Source: Gordonia sp. ABSL11-1
GTDB taxonomy: Bacteria; Actinomycetota; Actinomycetes; Mycobacteriales; Mycobacteriaceae
Assembly (NCBI RefSeq): GCF_030315685.1
Contig: NZ_JASXSI010000016.1
Span: forward strand, 62,001-126,000
Length of the DNA: 64,000 nucleotides
Reading direction: 5' to 3'
This document shows, piece after piece, positions 42,649 to 50,391 of this stretch. A program made the translations under genes and the position numbers. The first letter of the stretch is position 1; each line of letters opens with the position of its first letter. The notes beneath the pieces were generated by a model, which saw only the letters and a list, made by a program, of their open reading frames with translations, was not told where the DNA came from and did no database searches.

Positions 42649-43785
42649 ATGACACACCGCACCCCCGAGCAGCCGCCATCGCGCCGCCGCATGGGTGCGC
42701 TGGCCGCGATGATCGCCGTGATCGCGCTCGCTGTTCTCGGTGTCGGCGCAGGTGTGGCCCTGTCCGCCCCGGATTCGTCGGACTCGTCGGGCAGCGGCGC
42801 GCAGTCGGAGCGGTCGGGTTCCGGGAGCGGCTCCGATTCGAGCGAGGGCGGCTCGCACGAGCACTCCGGCAGTTGGGGACATCACGGGCACGGTGGCGGA
42901 TGGCATGGGTCACCCGGCGGCTCCGATGACGACGATGACGATGACGACGGATCGACCGGCGGTCCGTCCGAGACCACGGGGCCGTCGGGGAGCACGGGGC
43001 CGTCAGGGACCACCGAGCCCTCCGGCAGCTCCGAGACGTCGGGGAGCACTGAACCGTCGGAAGGCACTGAGCCGTCGGAAGGCACTGAGCCGCCGGAAGG
43101 CACTGAGCCGCCGGAAAGCACCGAACCGTCGGAAAGCACTGAACCTTCCGAGAGCACGCCGCCGACCGAGACGACCGACACCACGGTGACGGTACCCCCG
43201 GCCGCAGGTGGCGGTTCCGGCGGTGGCGTCGGCTTTCCGCCGCGACCACCGGGCTTCACATCGACCCCACAGACCGGCGGATCGATGCCGGGCAGCAGCG
43301 GCGACGACTCGTCGGGTGGCAGTCCGTCGGTCGGCGGTCAGTCGGGTGGCGGTCAGTCGGGTGGCGGTCAGTCGGGTGGCGCCGCGGCGCAGAATGCTCC
43401 GGTGCCGAGCGTGCCGACCGCGAACCCGCCCGGCGCCGGCGGTGCCGGCGGTGGCCCCGGCGGATCGTCGGCGGGCGGGCCGGCCGGCAGCGCCCCGGCA
43501 GGTGGCGGGCAGTCGGGCGACGGTGCGTCGACCGGCACCCACCAACCCGACAGTGCCGATCCCAACACCGCGGGTCCCAACACCGCCGGGTCGGACAGCT
43601 CTCACGTGGCCCAGGCCGCGCAATCCGCGCCGGCGGGAGCACCCGTCGCCGACGACACCAGCCTCATGTCCTCGACCCGTCGAATCCTCGTCGGATTGGC
43701 CCCGGGCGGGCTGTTGCTCCTCGGCGCGGTCGCCCTGCTCGGCAGCGGATCGTTCCTGGAGGAGTTACGTTCGTCGCGGCCCTGA
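42649..43785 (+). CDS. Low-complexity exported protein with C-terminal membrane anchor
   Basis: A 378-residue protein. The N-terminal hydrophobic segment (MGALAAMIAVIALAVLGVGA) could be a signal or anchor. The centre is Ser/Gly/His-rich (SHEHSGSWGHHGHGGGWHG) and has eight consecutive aspartates, then about seven EPSEGT/EPPEGT-type six-residue repeats (near 43060-43160) and five-residue GGQSG repeats (near 43333-43382). A C-terminal helix (LAPGGLLLLGAVALLGSG) precedes a short basic tail. It is likely a surface stalk; the His/Asp patches may bind metal. Its end overlaps the nuclease gene by 21 bases. Confidence 0.75.
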   Translation: MTHRTPEQPPSRRRMGALAAMIAVIALAVLGVGAGVALSAPDSSDSSGSGAQSERSGSGSGSDSSEGGSHEHSGSWGHHGHGGGWHGSPGGSDDDDDDDDGSTGGPSETTGPSGSTGPSGTTEPSGSSETSGSTEPSEGTEPSEGTEPPEGTEPPESTEPSESTEPSESTPPTETTDTTVTVPPAAGGGSGGGVGFPPRPPGFTSTPQTGGSMPGSSGDDSSGGSPSVGGQSGGGQSGGGQSGGAAAQNAPVPSVPTANPPGAGGAGGGPGGSSAGGPAGSAPAGGGQSGDGASTGTHQPDSADPNTAGPNTAGSDSSHVAQAAQSAPAGAPVADDTSLMSSTRRILVGLAPGGLLLLGAVALLGSGSFLEELRSSRP

Positions 43786-45477
43786 TCGCGGTCCGTGGCG
43801 ATCGGTTCCGGATCCACCGTGGTCGCGGAACTCCAGCACTTGATCCCGATGCGGGACATCCTGTTTCGCGGAACCGTCGATCCACTCGCGGAGCACCTTG
43901 GTCGCGCGCACATCGTCCTCGTTGTACTCGAGCAGTCGTCTGCGCTGGGTGAGATCCATCGTGGCCTCCCCCAGCCCGACGGCCTCGCGATACCAGTCCA
44001 TGGAGGCCTCGCCACTCGCCTCTGCATCACGCCAGGTGAACCCGGCTACCGGAGCGACCCGCTTCAGGCCTTTCCCGTTCGGGCACACGAAGTTCCGGCC
44101 GACCGCCTCGTAGATGTCCACCCACTCGTCGGACGCGATGAAGGCCTCGATCTCCCCTGGCGACGGCACTCCGGGAACCCCCGCGAACCGCTTCGCCGAC
44201 CCCACCAACCACCGGTTCTCCGCCTGTTGTGAATAGCAGTATGCGGCAAAGGTCTTGCCGACCTCATGAGCAGCTTCGCGCTCGGCGCTCAGCCACGTCC
44301 AGAACTCGCCGAACGATCGGCCCTCGTCCCGGGTCGGGAGCGGCTCCCACGTCACGAACGCGCGGTACACGACGGGACGCGACGGGTCGGCGTTGTCGGT
44401 CAGCAGCGTCCCCCACATGTAGGCCCCGTGCTCGCCGTAGCTCTCCATGTCGACGTCGACCTCGACGTCGGCCCGAGTCACCACGGGTTGCTCGAGGCGC
44501 CGGATGAGCGGGGTGTCGGTCAGCCAGGCGATGGCGGTGAGCACTGCGTCGTCGAACGGCGCATTGCCGGGCCAGTCCCCCGGGGGATCACCGCGGTAGT
44601 GGGCGAGTTGGTCGATCGTCGTGATCCCGGCGTCGTTGAGCACCACACTCTGGTTGCCCCCGACGACGAGACTGACGTCGCGGCGCTCCTCGAGTTCCGG
44701 GCCACACCGCACCCACCAGGGGCAACTGCGGCACTCGCCGATCCGGCGTGGCGTCGTGGCGACACGTTGTTCGGCGATCGCGGTCCGTCGCTCGAAGATC
44801 TCCTCGTAGTCCTCGAGCAGCGGGGCCATCTCGTGCACAACGATGCAGTCCGCATCGAGTCCGATCACACCTCCGCGCAAGTCCTGCGGATCGTCGGATG
44901 CGGCGAGCCCGAGGTCGCGCAGCATCGCGGTGAGCTGCGCCAGCCGCAGTTGGTCTCGACGCTGGTTGCGGCCGTTGCGCGACGGGTCGGGTTGCGGTGC
45001 CCAGGTCCAGACGGGACTCGTGAGCGTCGACGACCCGGCGCCGAGAGAACCGTTCGGTCGGCGATCGGGCTTCGCCGGGTAGCTCACCCGGTGATTGACG
45101 ACGATGACCGGGACATAGCCATCTCCGCCCCGGATGAGGAGTTCCGCGTGACCTCGACGTCCGTGCTCGTGATCGGTCGGGAGCGTCGCGTTCCAGATCC
45201 AGCCGGCCCCGTCGCGGCACGCGGCCAGCGTGGTCGCGACGCGGGTGGCGTGGTCGGTGCCCGGTTGCACCAGCACCACCGTCCCGGCCGGCTGATCGCT
45301 GTGCAGCCCGCGGATCATCTCCCGCACGCGGGCTCGGTGATCGGCCGCCGCGTCCTTACGACGCTGCGCCTCGGGTGTGTCGGGCCGGGTGCGGGCCTGG
45401 TCGGGGTGAGAGTGATCGAGGGAGAGCCGATGTTCACAGCCCGCGAGGTCTCGCGGGTGCAAAACGACTCTCGACAC
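43765..45477 (-). CDS. RecB-like nuclease of the TM0106 family
   Basis: A 570-residue protein in two halves. The N-terminal half carries a RecB-type PD-(D/E)xK core and a cysteine cluster (GECRSCPWWVRCG) that, with an early cysteine in DLAGCEH, could hold an iron-sulfur cluster. The C-terminal half resembles an RNase H-like domain (VEVDVDMESYGEHGAYMWG). It may process nucleic acids, but activity is unknown. GTG 45477 after GAAGGG is chosen over GTG 45525. Convergent overlap with the surface-protein gene at 43765-43785. Confidence 0.85.
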   Translation of the reverse strand: MSRVVLHPRDLAGCEHRLSLDHSHPDQARTRPDTPEAQRRKDAAADHRARVREMIRGLHSDQPAGTVVLVQPGTDHATRVATTLAACRDGAGWIWNATLPTDHEHGRRGHAELLIRGGDGYVPVIVVNHRVSYPAKPDRRPNGSLGAGSSTLTSPVWTWAPQPDPSRNGRNQRRDQLRLAQLTAMLRDLGLAASDDPQDLRGGVIGLDADCIVVHEMAPLLEDYEEIFERRTAIAEQRVATTPRRIGECRSCPWWVRCGPELEERRDVSLVVGGNQSVVLNDAGITTIDQLAHYRGDPPGDWPGNAPFDDAVLTAIAWLTDTPLIRRLEQPVVTRADVEVDVDMESYGEHGAYMWGTLLTDNADPSRPVVYRAFVTWEPLPTRDEGRSFGEFWTWLSAEREAAHEVGKTFAAYCYSQQAENRWLVGSAKRFAGVPGVPSPGEIEAFIASDEWVDIYEAVGRNFVCPNGKGLKRVAPVAGFTWRDAEASGEASMDWYREAVGLGEATMDLTQRRRLLEYNEDDVRATKVLREWIDGSAKQDVPHRDQVLEFRDHGGSGTDRHGPRSGPRRT

Positions 45478-45660
45478 TCGCCATCCCTTCGCCAGACGCT
45501 GATCGACGTGCTTCGTCCTCGACACGGAGCGATCGGTCAGCGCGGACCGACCCTGTCGAGCCTATGTAATGCTTGTACGGATGCACTCACCGGTCGCGCG
45601 GCGTTTTGAGCGTGCGTGACCGGACATGCCCGAGACACCGCACAGGAGGTAGGTCCTCAG

Positions 45661-46359
45661 ATGGGATTGTTCTCGTCGGACGGCAAGACCCGCGCCCAGC
45701 GCCGGGCCGAGGCCAAGGCGTTGAAGACAAAGGCCAAGTTGGAGGCGAAGCTCGAGGCCAAGACCGCGCGCAAGGACGAGAAGTCGCGTCGTCGTGACGA
45801 GCGCAAGTTCCGCAAGAAGGAACTCAAGCAGGAACGCAAGACACTGAAGGTGGCCGGCAAAGCCCAGTCGAAGGCGTCGAAAGCGGAGGCCAAGGCGATC
45901 GCCGCCCAGGCGAAGGCAGATGCCGACGCCAAGCGGTTCAGCCCGGCCAGCGTGCGGCGCTATCTGACGGTCGCGCGGCTGCTGTCCCCGGTGGTGGTGC
46001 CGATCGCCTACCGCGCCGCAGTCGCCGCTCGCGGCCAGGTGACCGCCATCCAGGCCAACCGCGCCGGCGTCGCTCCCGATGTCCTGCGGCAGTACTCGGG
46101 CCACGGCGCCACGTTGTCGGCACGCATCAGCACCACCCGTGCAGCGCTACAGAAGGTCGCCACCAAGGACACGACCGACGAGGGCTCCGCCTTCGTGACC
46201 GCGATGACGACCCGACTCGACAACCTCGCGATCGCCGTCGACACCGCCGAGGCCATGCCTCCCGGCCAGCGCAAGACGGCGCACCGGGCCGTCGAATCCG
46301 AACTCGCCGCGATCGACGCGGACATCCTCGCCCGTCTGGGTGTGCAGGCGGGACACTGA
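45661..46359 (+). CDS. DUF6474 protein
   Basis: A 232-residue protein. The first 90 residues form a highly charged Lys/Ala/Glu coiled-coil-like helix ([20 protein letters not shown], then [17 protein letters not shown]). The rest is a helical region with a moderately hydrophobic segment ([18 protein letters not shown]). A Mycobacteriales family named DUF6474; function unknown. ATG 45661 follows a strong AGGAGGTAG site, which rules out the upstream ATG at 45616. Confidence 0.8.
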   Translation: MGLFSSDGKTRAQRRAEAKALKTKAKLEAKLEAKTARKDEKSRRRDERKFRKKELKQERKTLKVAGKAQSKASKAEAKAIAAQAKADADAKRFSPASVRRYLTVARLLSPVVVPIAYRAAVAARGQVTAIQANRAGVAPDVLRQYSGHGATLSARISTTRAALQKVATKDTTDEGSAFVTAMTTRLDNLAIAVDTAEAMPPGQRKTAHRAVESELAAIDADILARLGVQAGH

Positions 46360-46410
46360 GATGAGCCGGACACCGCGGACCGATTCACCGCGCAAGGGAG
46401 CGTGACGCAG

Positions 46411-47205
46411 ATGACCGGACCCGATCCGAACGACACCTCGTCCGGTACGGGCGCACCAGAACCCGAGAAGCCCGGCGCGACAACGCCGGGGGAGCGGCCG
46501 GCGACGGAGGTATCGCCAGGCGAGGTATCGCCAGGTGAGGTACCAGCGGACGAGGTGCCGGCGGCCCCGGCGAACAAGGCCCCCGCAAAGAAGGCACCGG
46601 CGAAGAAGGACGCTGCAAAGAAAGCTCCGGCCAAGAAAGCAGCGGCCAAGAAAGCAGCGGCCAAGAAGGCGGCCGCCAAGAAAGCACCGGCGAAAAAGGC
46701 TCCGGTCAAGAAAGCAGCGGTCAAGAAAGCTCCGGTCAAGAAAGCTCCGGTCAAGAAAGCCCCGGTCAAGAAAGCCCCGGTCAAGGAGACGACGGAACCG
46801 CCCGGGAACGACCCGTCGGCACCCGAAGTCGCTGAGTCGAAACCCGGTGCACCCACACCCCCTGTGCCCACACCCCCTGTTTCCACACCCTCTGTGCCGA
46901 CACCCTCTGTACCCACACCCTCTGCGGCCCGGTCCGCCTCGTCGAAGCCTCCGGTGAAGAAGAAGGCATCGACCGGGCCGTCCGGCCCGGCGTCGACCGC
47001 TCCGAGTGCACCGTCATCGCCGCCGTCGCCGGCGGTCGTCGACGTGGTCGCCGAATCGGATGCTCAGCGAGCGACTTTCGCGCAATTGCGGGCGGGCGCA
47101 CCCACCGAACTGCCGACGACGAATCGCACGGTTCCGCTCGCTGCGGCGGGCGCGCTCGGAATCCTGGTGCTCCTCATCGCGATCCTGCGTCGTCGGCGGC
47201 GCTGA
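46411..47205 (+). CDS. Lys/Ala/Pro-repeat membrane-anchored protein
   Basis: A 264-residue protein. After an acidic start, residues about 55-130 are KKAP/KKAA/KKVP repeats like histone H1 tails (encoded at about 46567-46790). A Pro/Thr/Ser linker follows, then a single C-terminal helix ([17 protein letters not shown]) with an Arg5 tail. The lysine repeat probably binds nucleic acid or acidic polymers while the helix sits in the membrane. ATG 46411 has AAGGGAG ten bases away; GTG 46402 is too close. 51 bases downstream of the DUF6474 gene and possibly co-transcribed. Confidence 0.75.
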   Translation: MTGPDPNDTSSGTGAPEPEKPGATTPGERPATEVSPGEVSPGEVPADEVPAAPANKAPAKKAPAKKDAAKKAPAKKAAAKKAAAKKAAAKKAPAKKAPVKKAAVKKAPVKKAPVKKAPVKKAPVKETTEPPGNDPSAPEVAESKPGAPTPPVPTPPVSTPSVPTPSVPTPSAARSASSKPPVKKKASTGPSGPASTAPSAPSSPPSPAVVDVVAESDAQRATFAQLRAGAPTELPTTNRTVPLAAAGALGILVLLIAILRRRRR

Positions 47206-47276
47206 CGACCCAGACCGACCCGGCCGACCGGGGGCGAGTCCGAGAAACCGGCGCGGGACGGGTTCGGTCGTGCCGA

Positions 47277-48872
47277 TCAGCCCAGCTGATCAGGTTCGCG
47301 GACGTGGATGAGAGTCGGCCGGTCGGCGGAGAACGACTCCGAGACAGCCGGTCCCACCTCCTCATAGGAACCGGCGGCGACTCCGTGGCAGCCGAGAGCA
47401 CGTGCCACCGCCGGGAAGTCGACATCCCGCAGGTCGACGGCAAGGGCGCGTCCGTCGCGTTCGATCATCTCGCGACGGATCTCGCCGTACCCGCTGTTGT
47501 CGACGATCACGACCGGCAACGCCAGGCGCGCCTGGGCAGCGGTCGCCAGTTCCGCGAGTGAGAACATGACGCCACCATCGCCGAGCACCGACACCACCTG
47601 TCGCCCCGGTCGGGCGATCGCGGCGCCGATGGCCGCCGGCAGCGCATAGCCGAGTGTGCCCAGGCCCGCGGAGTACACGAACGACCGCGGTCGGTGTAAG
47701 GGCAGATTGGCCAACAATCCGTAGTAACACGACATGGACTGGTCGGCGACCACCACCGCGTCGCGGTCGAGCGCGGCCGACAACGACGCACACAGCCCCA
47801 GATATGCCCGGCCCACCGAACGCGCCTCGGCTCCGAGCCGATTTCGCCACTCCCTGGCACGATCAGCACCGGCCGACGACGCCTGCGGCAGGCGCGACGC
47901 GAGGTCGGCGAGCACGAACGCGGCATCCCCGACCACCGCCACCTCGGGTTTCGCGTTCGTGGCAACCATGAGCGGGTCGAGATCGACTCGGATCAACCGG
48001 GTGGCCGGTATCGGACCCGACCACCAGTCCGCAGGTGCCAGTTCGGTTCCCACGGCGAGGACCACATCGCAGTCCCGAACCAGGTCACGGATCCGGGACA
48101 GGTGGACCCCTGCGCCGAGCGACAGCGAATGATCCTCGGGGAGGACACCTTTACCATTCGCAGAGGTGACCACCGGGGCATCTGTCTTGTCGGCGAACGC
48201 GAGCAGTTCCGACGATGCGGCGCTCGCTCCCCCGCCGGCGATGATCAGTGGGCGCCGCGCCTCCGACAGGACGGTCGACGCGGCCTCCAGCACGGCCTCC
48301 GCAGGCACCTGCGTCGGCGATGTCATCGGCAGCATATCGATACTCACCTCCTCCGACGCGTCGAGCAGGTCGAGAGGAATCTCCAGGTAGGCGGGTCGAG
48401 GACGTCCGACCGTCATCGCGGTGAAGCACTGGGCCACAGCGTGCGGTATCTCGGTGAGAGTCGTCACCCGCTGCGCATGGGCGACCACGGCGGCCATCGC
48501 ATCGAACTGACTCCGCACTTCGTGCAGGAGTCCGTTGTGTCCGCTCGGGTGGTCCGACGGCATCCCCGGCGCGATGAACAGCACGGGTATCGAATCCGAA
48601 TACGCCTGCGCTGCTGCGGCTGCCGCATTGAGGATGGCCGGGCCGGTGGTGGTCACCACCACCCCCGGGCGACCGGACAGGCGTGAGTAGCCGTCGGCGG
48701 CGTAACCGGCCCCCTGCTCATGACGGGGAGTCACATGGGTGATCGGCGACTCGGCGAGCGCGGAGTAGATGGCCAGGTTGTGGGTGCCAGGGATGCCGAA
48801 CACGGTGTCGACGCCGTGGGTGACCAACGCATCGACAACCGCTCGGCCCCCTGACCGAACCACGAGTGGCAC
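47277..48872 (-). CDS. Thiamine pyrophosphate-dependent enzyme, AruI-like
   Basis: A 531-residue TPP enzyme. The catalytic glutamate is in PRHEQGAGYAADGYSR, and the TPP/metal motif is LGDGGVMFSLAELATAAQAR with N in VIVDNSGYGEI. The N-terminal FGIPGTHNLAIYSALA and later RGRPAYLEIPLDLL recall 5-guanidino-2-oxopentanoate decarboxylase (AruI) more than acetolactate synthase. It would decarboxylate a 2-oxo acid. GTG 48872 follows GGAAGGAGGAC; longer starts lack a site. The alpha/beta hydrolase upstream on the same strand is 67 bases away. Confidence 0.82.
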   Translation of the reverse strand: MPLVVRSGGRAVVDALVTHGVDTVFGIPGTHNLAIYSALAESPITHVTPRHEQGAGYAADGYSRLSGRPGVVVTTTGPAILNAAAAAAQAYSDSIPVLFIAPGMPSDHPSGHNGLLHEVRSQFDAMAAVVAHAQRVTTLTEIPHAVAQCFTAMTVGRPRPAYLEIPLDLLDASEEVSIDMLPMTSPTQVPAEAVLEAASTVLSEARRPLIIAGGGASAASSELLAFADKTDAPVVTSANGKGVLPEDHSLSLGAGVHLSRIRDLVRDCDVVLAVGTELAPADWWSGPIPATRLIRVDLDPLMVATNAKPEVAVVGDAAFVLADLASRLPQASSAGADRAREWRNRLGAEARSVGRAYLGLCASLSAALDRDAVVVADQSMSCYYGLLANLPLHRPRSFVYSAGLGTLGYALPAAIGAAIARPGRQVVSVLGDGGVMFSLAELATAAQARLALPVVIVDNSGYGEIRREMIERDGRALAVDLRDVDFPAVARALGCHGVAAGSYEEVGPAVSESFSADRPTLIHVREPDQLG

Positions 48873-48939
48873 TGTTCCGTCCTCCTTCCGGATAGAGATC
48901 GGTGGCGTGAAACATGCAGGGCGATGGCCGATGTTCTGC

Positions 48940-49773
48940 TCAGGCGTTGACCCGATCCAGGATCGTCGACGCGACATCGGCGGGGCGACTCTCCGGCAAC
49001 CAATGGTCGGCGTCACGCAGTACACGGAACTCGTGCGGCGCGTCGACGTACCGTGAGGTCATCTCCGCCGCAGCCCGGCCGAGCGCGAAATCGCCGTCGC
49101 TCCACGCGTAGGTGGTGGGCACGGTGATCAGTCCCACCTCGTCCTCGCGGGTCCAGAACGGCATGCCGCGATACCAGTTCAACGCCCCCGTCAGCGCACC
49201 CGAGGCGACGATGTCGTCGTGGAGGCGACGGGCGAACGGTTCCGGCATGCCCATCCGCTCCCCACCTCTCGACGTCCGAAAGAATCTGGACAGGAACAAC
49301 TCCGGGAGTGTCGGCAGATTGAACACGAACATGTACCAGGACCGCAGGATCTGACCGCGCGGCATGGCCTTGATGAACGCCGCCGGGTGTGGCACCGAGA
49401 ACGTTGTCAGCGTGCGCACCCGATCGGGATGTCTCGACGCCACCGCCCACGCGGCGATGCCACCCCAGTCGTGACCGACGAGGTCGACCGAGTCGACTCC
49501 CAGAGCATCGATGAGGGGCATCACGTCGTCGGCGATCTGACCGATCCGATAGTCCCGGCGGGCGGTGGGACGAGCACGTGGGGAGTAGCCGCGCATGTCG
49601 GGTGCGAGTGTGCGACGACCCTTCTCGTGCAACAGCGGCGTCACGAGGTCCCACGCCGTCGCGCGTTGCGGGAACCCGTGCAACAGGATCGTCGGCGGGC
49701 CGTCGAGCGGTCCGCTGTCGATCACGTCGAAGACATAGGGCCCATGTCTGAATTCGGTGATGCGTCCGGTCAT
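48940..49773 (-). CDS. Alpha/beta hydrolase, epoxide-hydrolase-like
   Basis: A 277-residue soluble hydrolase. The oxyanion motif is LLHGFPQRATAW, and the nucleophile elbow GHDWGGIAAWAVA has an aspartate, as in epoxide hydrolases and haloalkane dehalogenases. The catalytic histidine is in RDADHWLPES. Its substrate is unknown. It sits directly upstream of the TPP enzyme on the same strand and is divergent from the DUF1905 gene. Confidence 0.88.
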   Translation of the reverse strand: MTGRITEFRHGPYVFDVIDSGPLDGPPTILLHGFPQRATAWDLVTPLLHEKGRRTLAPDMRGYSPRARPTARRDYRIGQIADDVMPLIDALGVDSVDLVGHDWGGIAAWAVASRHPDRVRTLTTFSVPHPAAFIKAMPRGQILRSWYMFVFNLPTLPELFLSRFFRTSRGGERMGMPEPFARRLHDDIVASGALTGALNWYRGMPFWTREDEVGLITVPTTYAWSDGDFALGRAAAEMTSRYVDAPHEFRVLRDADHWLPESRPADVASTILDRVNA

Positions 49774-49831
49774 GACGGCATCTTGTCAGAGATCGGAAGC
49801 AACCAGCGATTCCCGGCGATATGATTCCGGC

Positions 49832-50286
49832 ATGACCGGCGACCAGCTCCGCCTGACCGTGGTTCTGGAGAAGCGGGGCCCAGCGGCAGCAATCGTGCTG
49901 ACCGATGATCAGGTCGCCGCTCTCCGCGCTCCGACCAAGACGCCCCCGGTCCGCTTCACGATCAGCTCCCAGACAGTCCAGGGCAGGATCGGACGTATGG
50001 GTGGCGAGAACCTCCTGGGACTGAACAAGAGCGTTCGCGGACAACTCGGCGTCGATGCCGGCGACACCGTCGACGTCATCATCGAAGCCGATCTCGCACC
50101 ACGGGAGGTCTCGTTGCCACCCGAACTCGCACGCGCCCTCGACGCTGATCCGAGCCTTCGTGCGCTTTCGACGACCTGGCCCCGTCCCGTCGTAAAGAGC
50201 ATGCGCGCTCGGTGGCCGATGCCAAGCAGGAGAAGACACGCGAACGACGGCTCGCCGCAATTGTCGATTCGCTGAAGGTCGGCTGA
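49832..50286 (+). pseudogene. DUF1905/YdeI-like gene interrupted by a one-base frameshift
   Basis: The frame from ATG 49832 gives a normal DUF1905 N-terminus (LRLTVVLEKRGPAAAIVLTD, then GENLLGLNKSVRGQLGVDAG) up to ALDADPSLRA. It then leaves homology at about 50164. Reading one frame over from 50167 restores the expected C-terminus (FDDLAPSRRKEHARSVADAK, then RRLAAIVDSLKVG) and stops at 50284-50286. One base is therefore missing near 50165. As written, translation runs on to 50275 with a nonsense tail. It may be a true inactivation or a sequencing error. Confidence 0.75.
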
Positions 50287-50338
50287 GCGCGGGATTCGGC
50301 ACGAACCCGTCGATCCCGCCGAAGAGACACCGCACAAC

Positions 50339-50374
50339 GAGAACCGTCCACCCCGTGTGGGGTGGACGGTTCTC
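50339..50374. terminator. Bidirectional terminator hairpin
   Basis: A perfect 16-bp stem (GAGAACCGTCCACCCC, 50339-50354, and its complement at 50359-50374) with a GTGT loop lies between convergent genes. There is no T-run, but the stem stability and location argue for termination. Confidence 0.7.
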
Positions 50375-50391
50375 GCGTCGGCGCTTCCGTG

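Noticed and set aside
43003..43843. Overlapping Arg/Ala frames inside the surface-protein gene
   Set aside because: Alternate readings of the repeat-rich gene; no independent start or motif.
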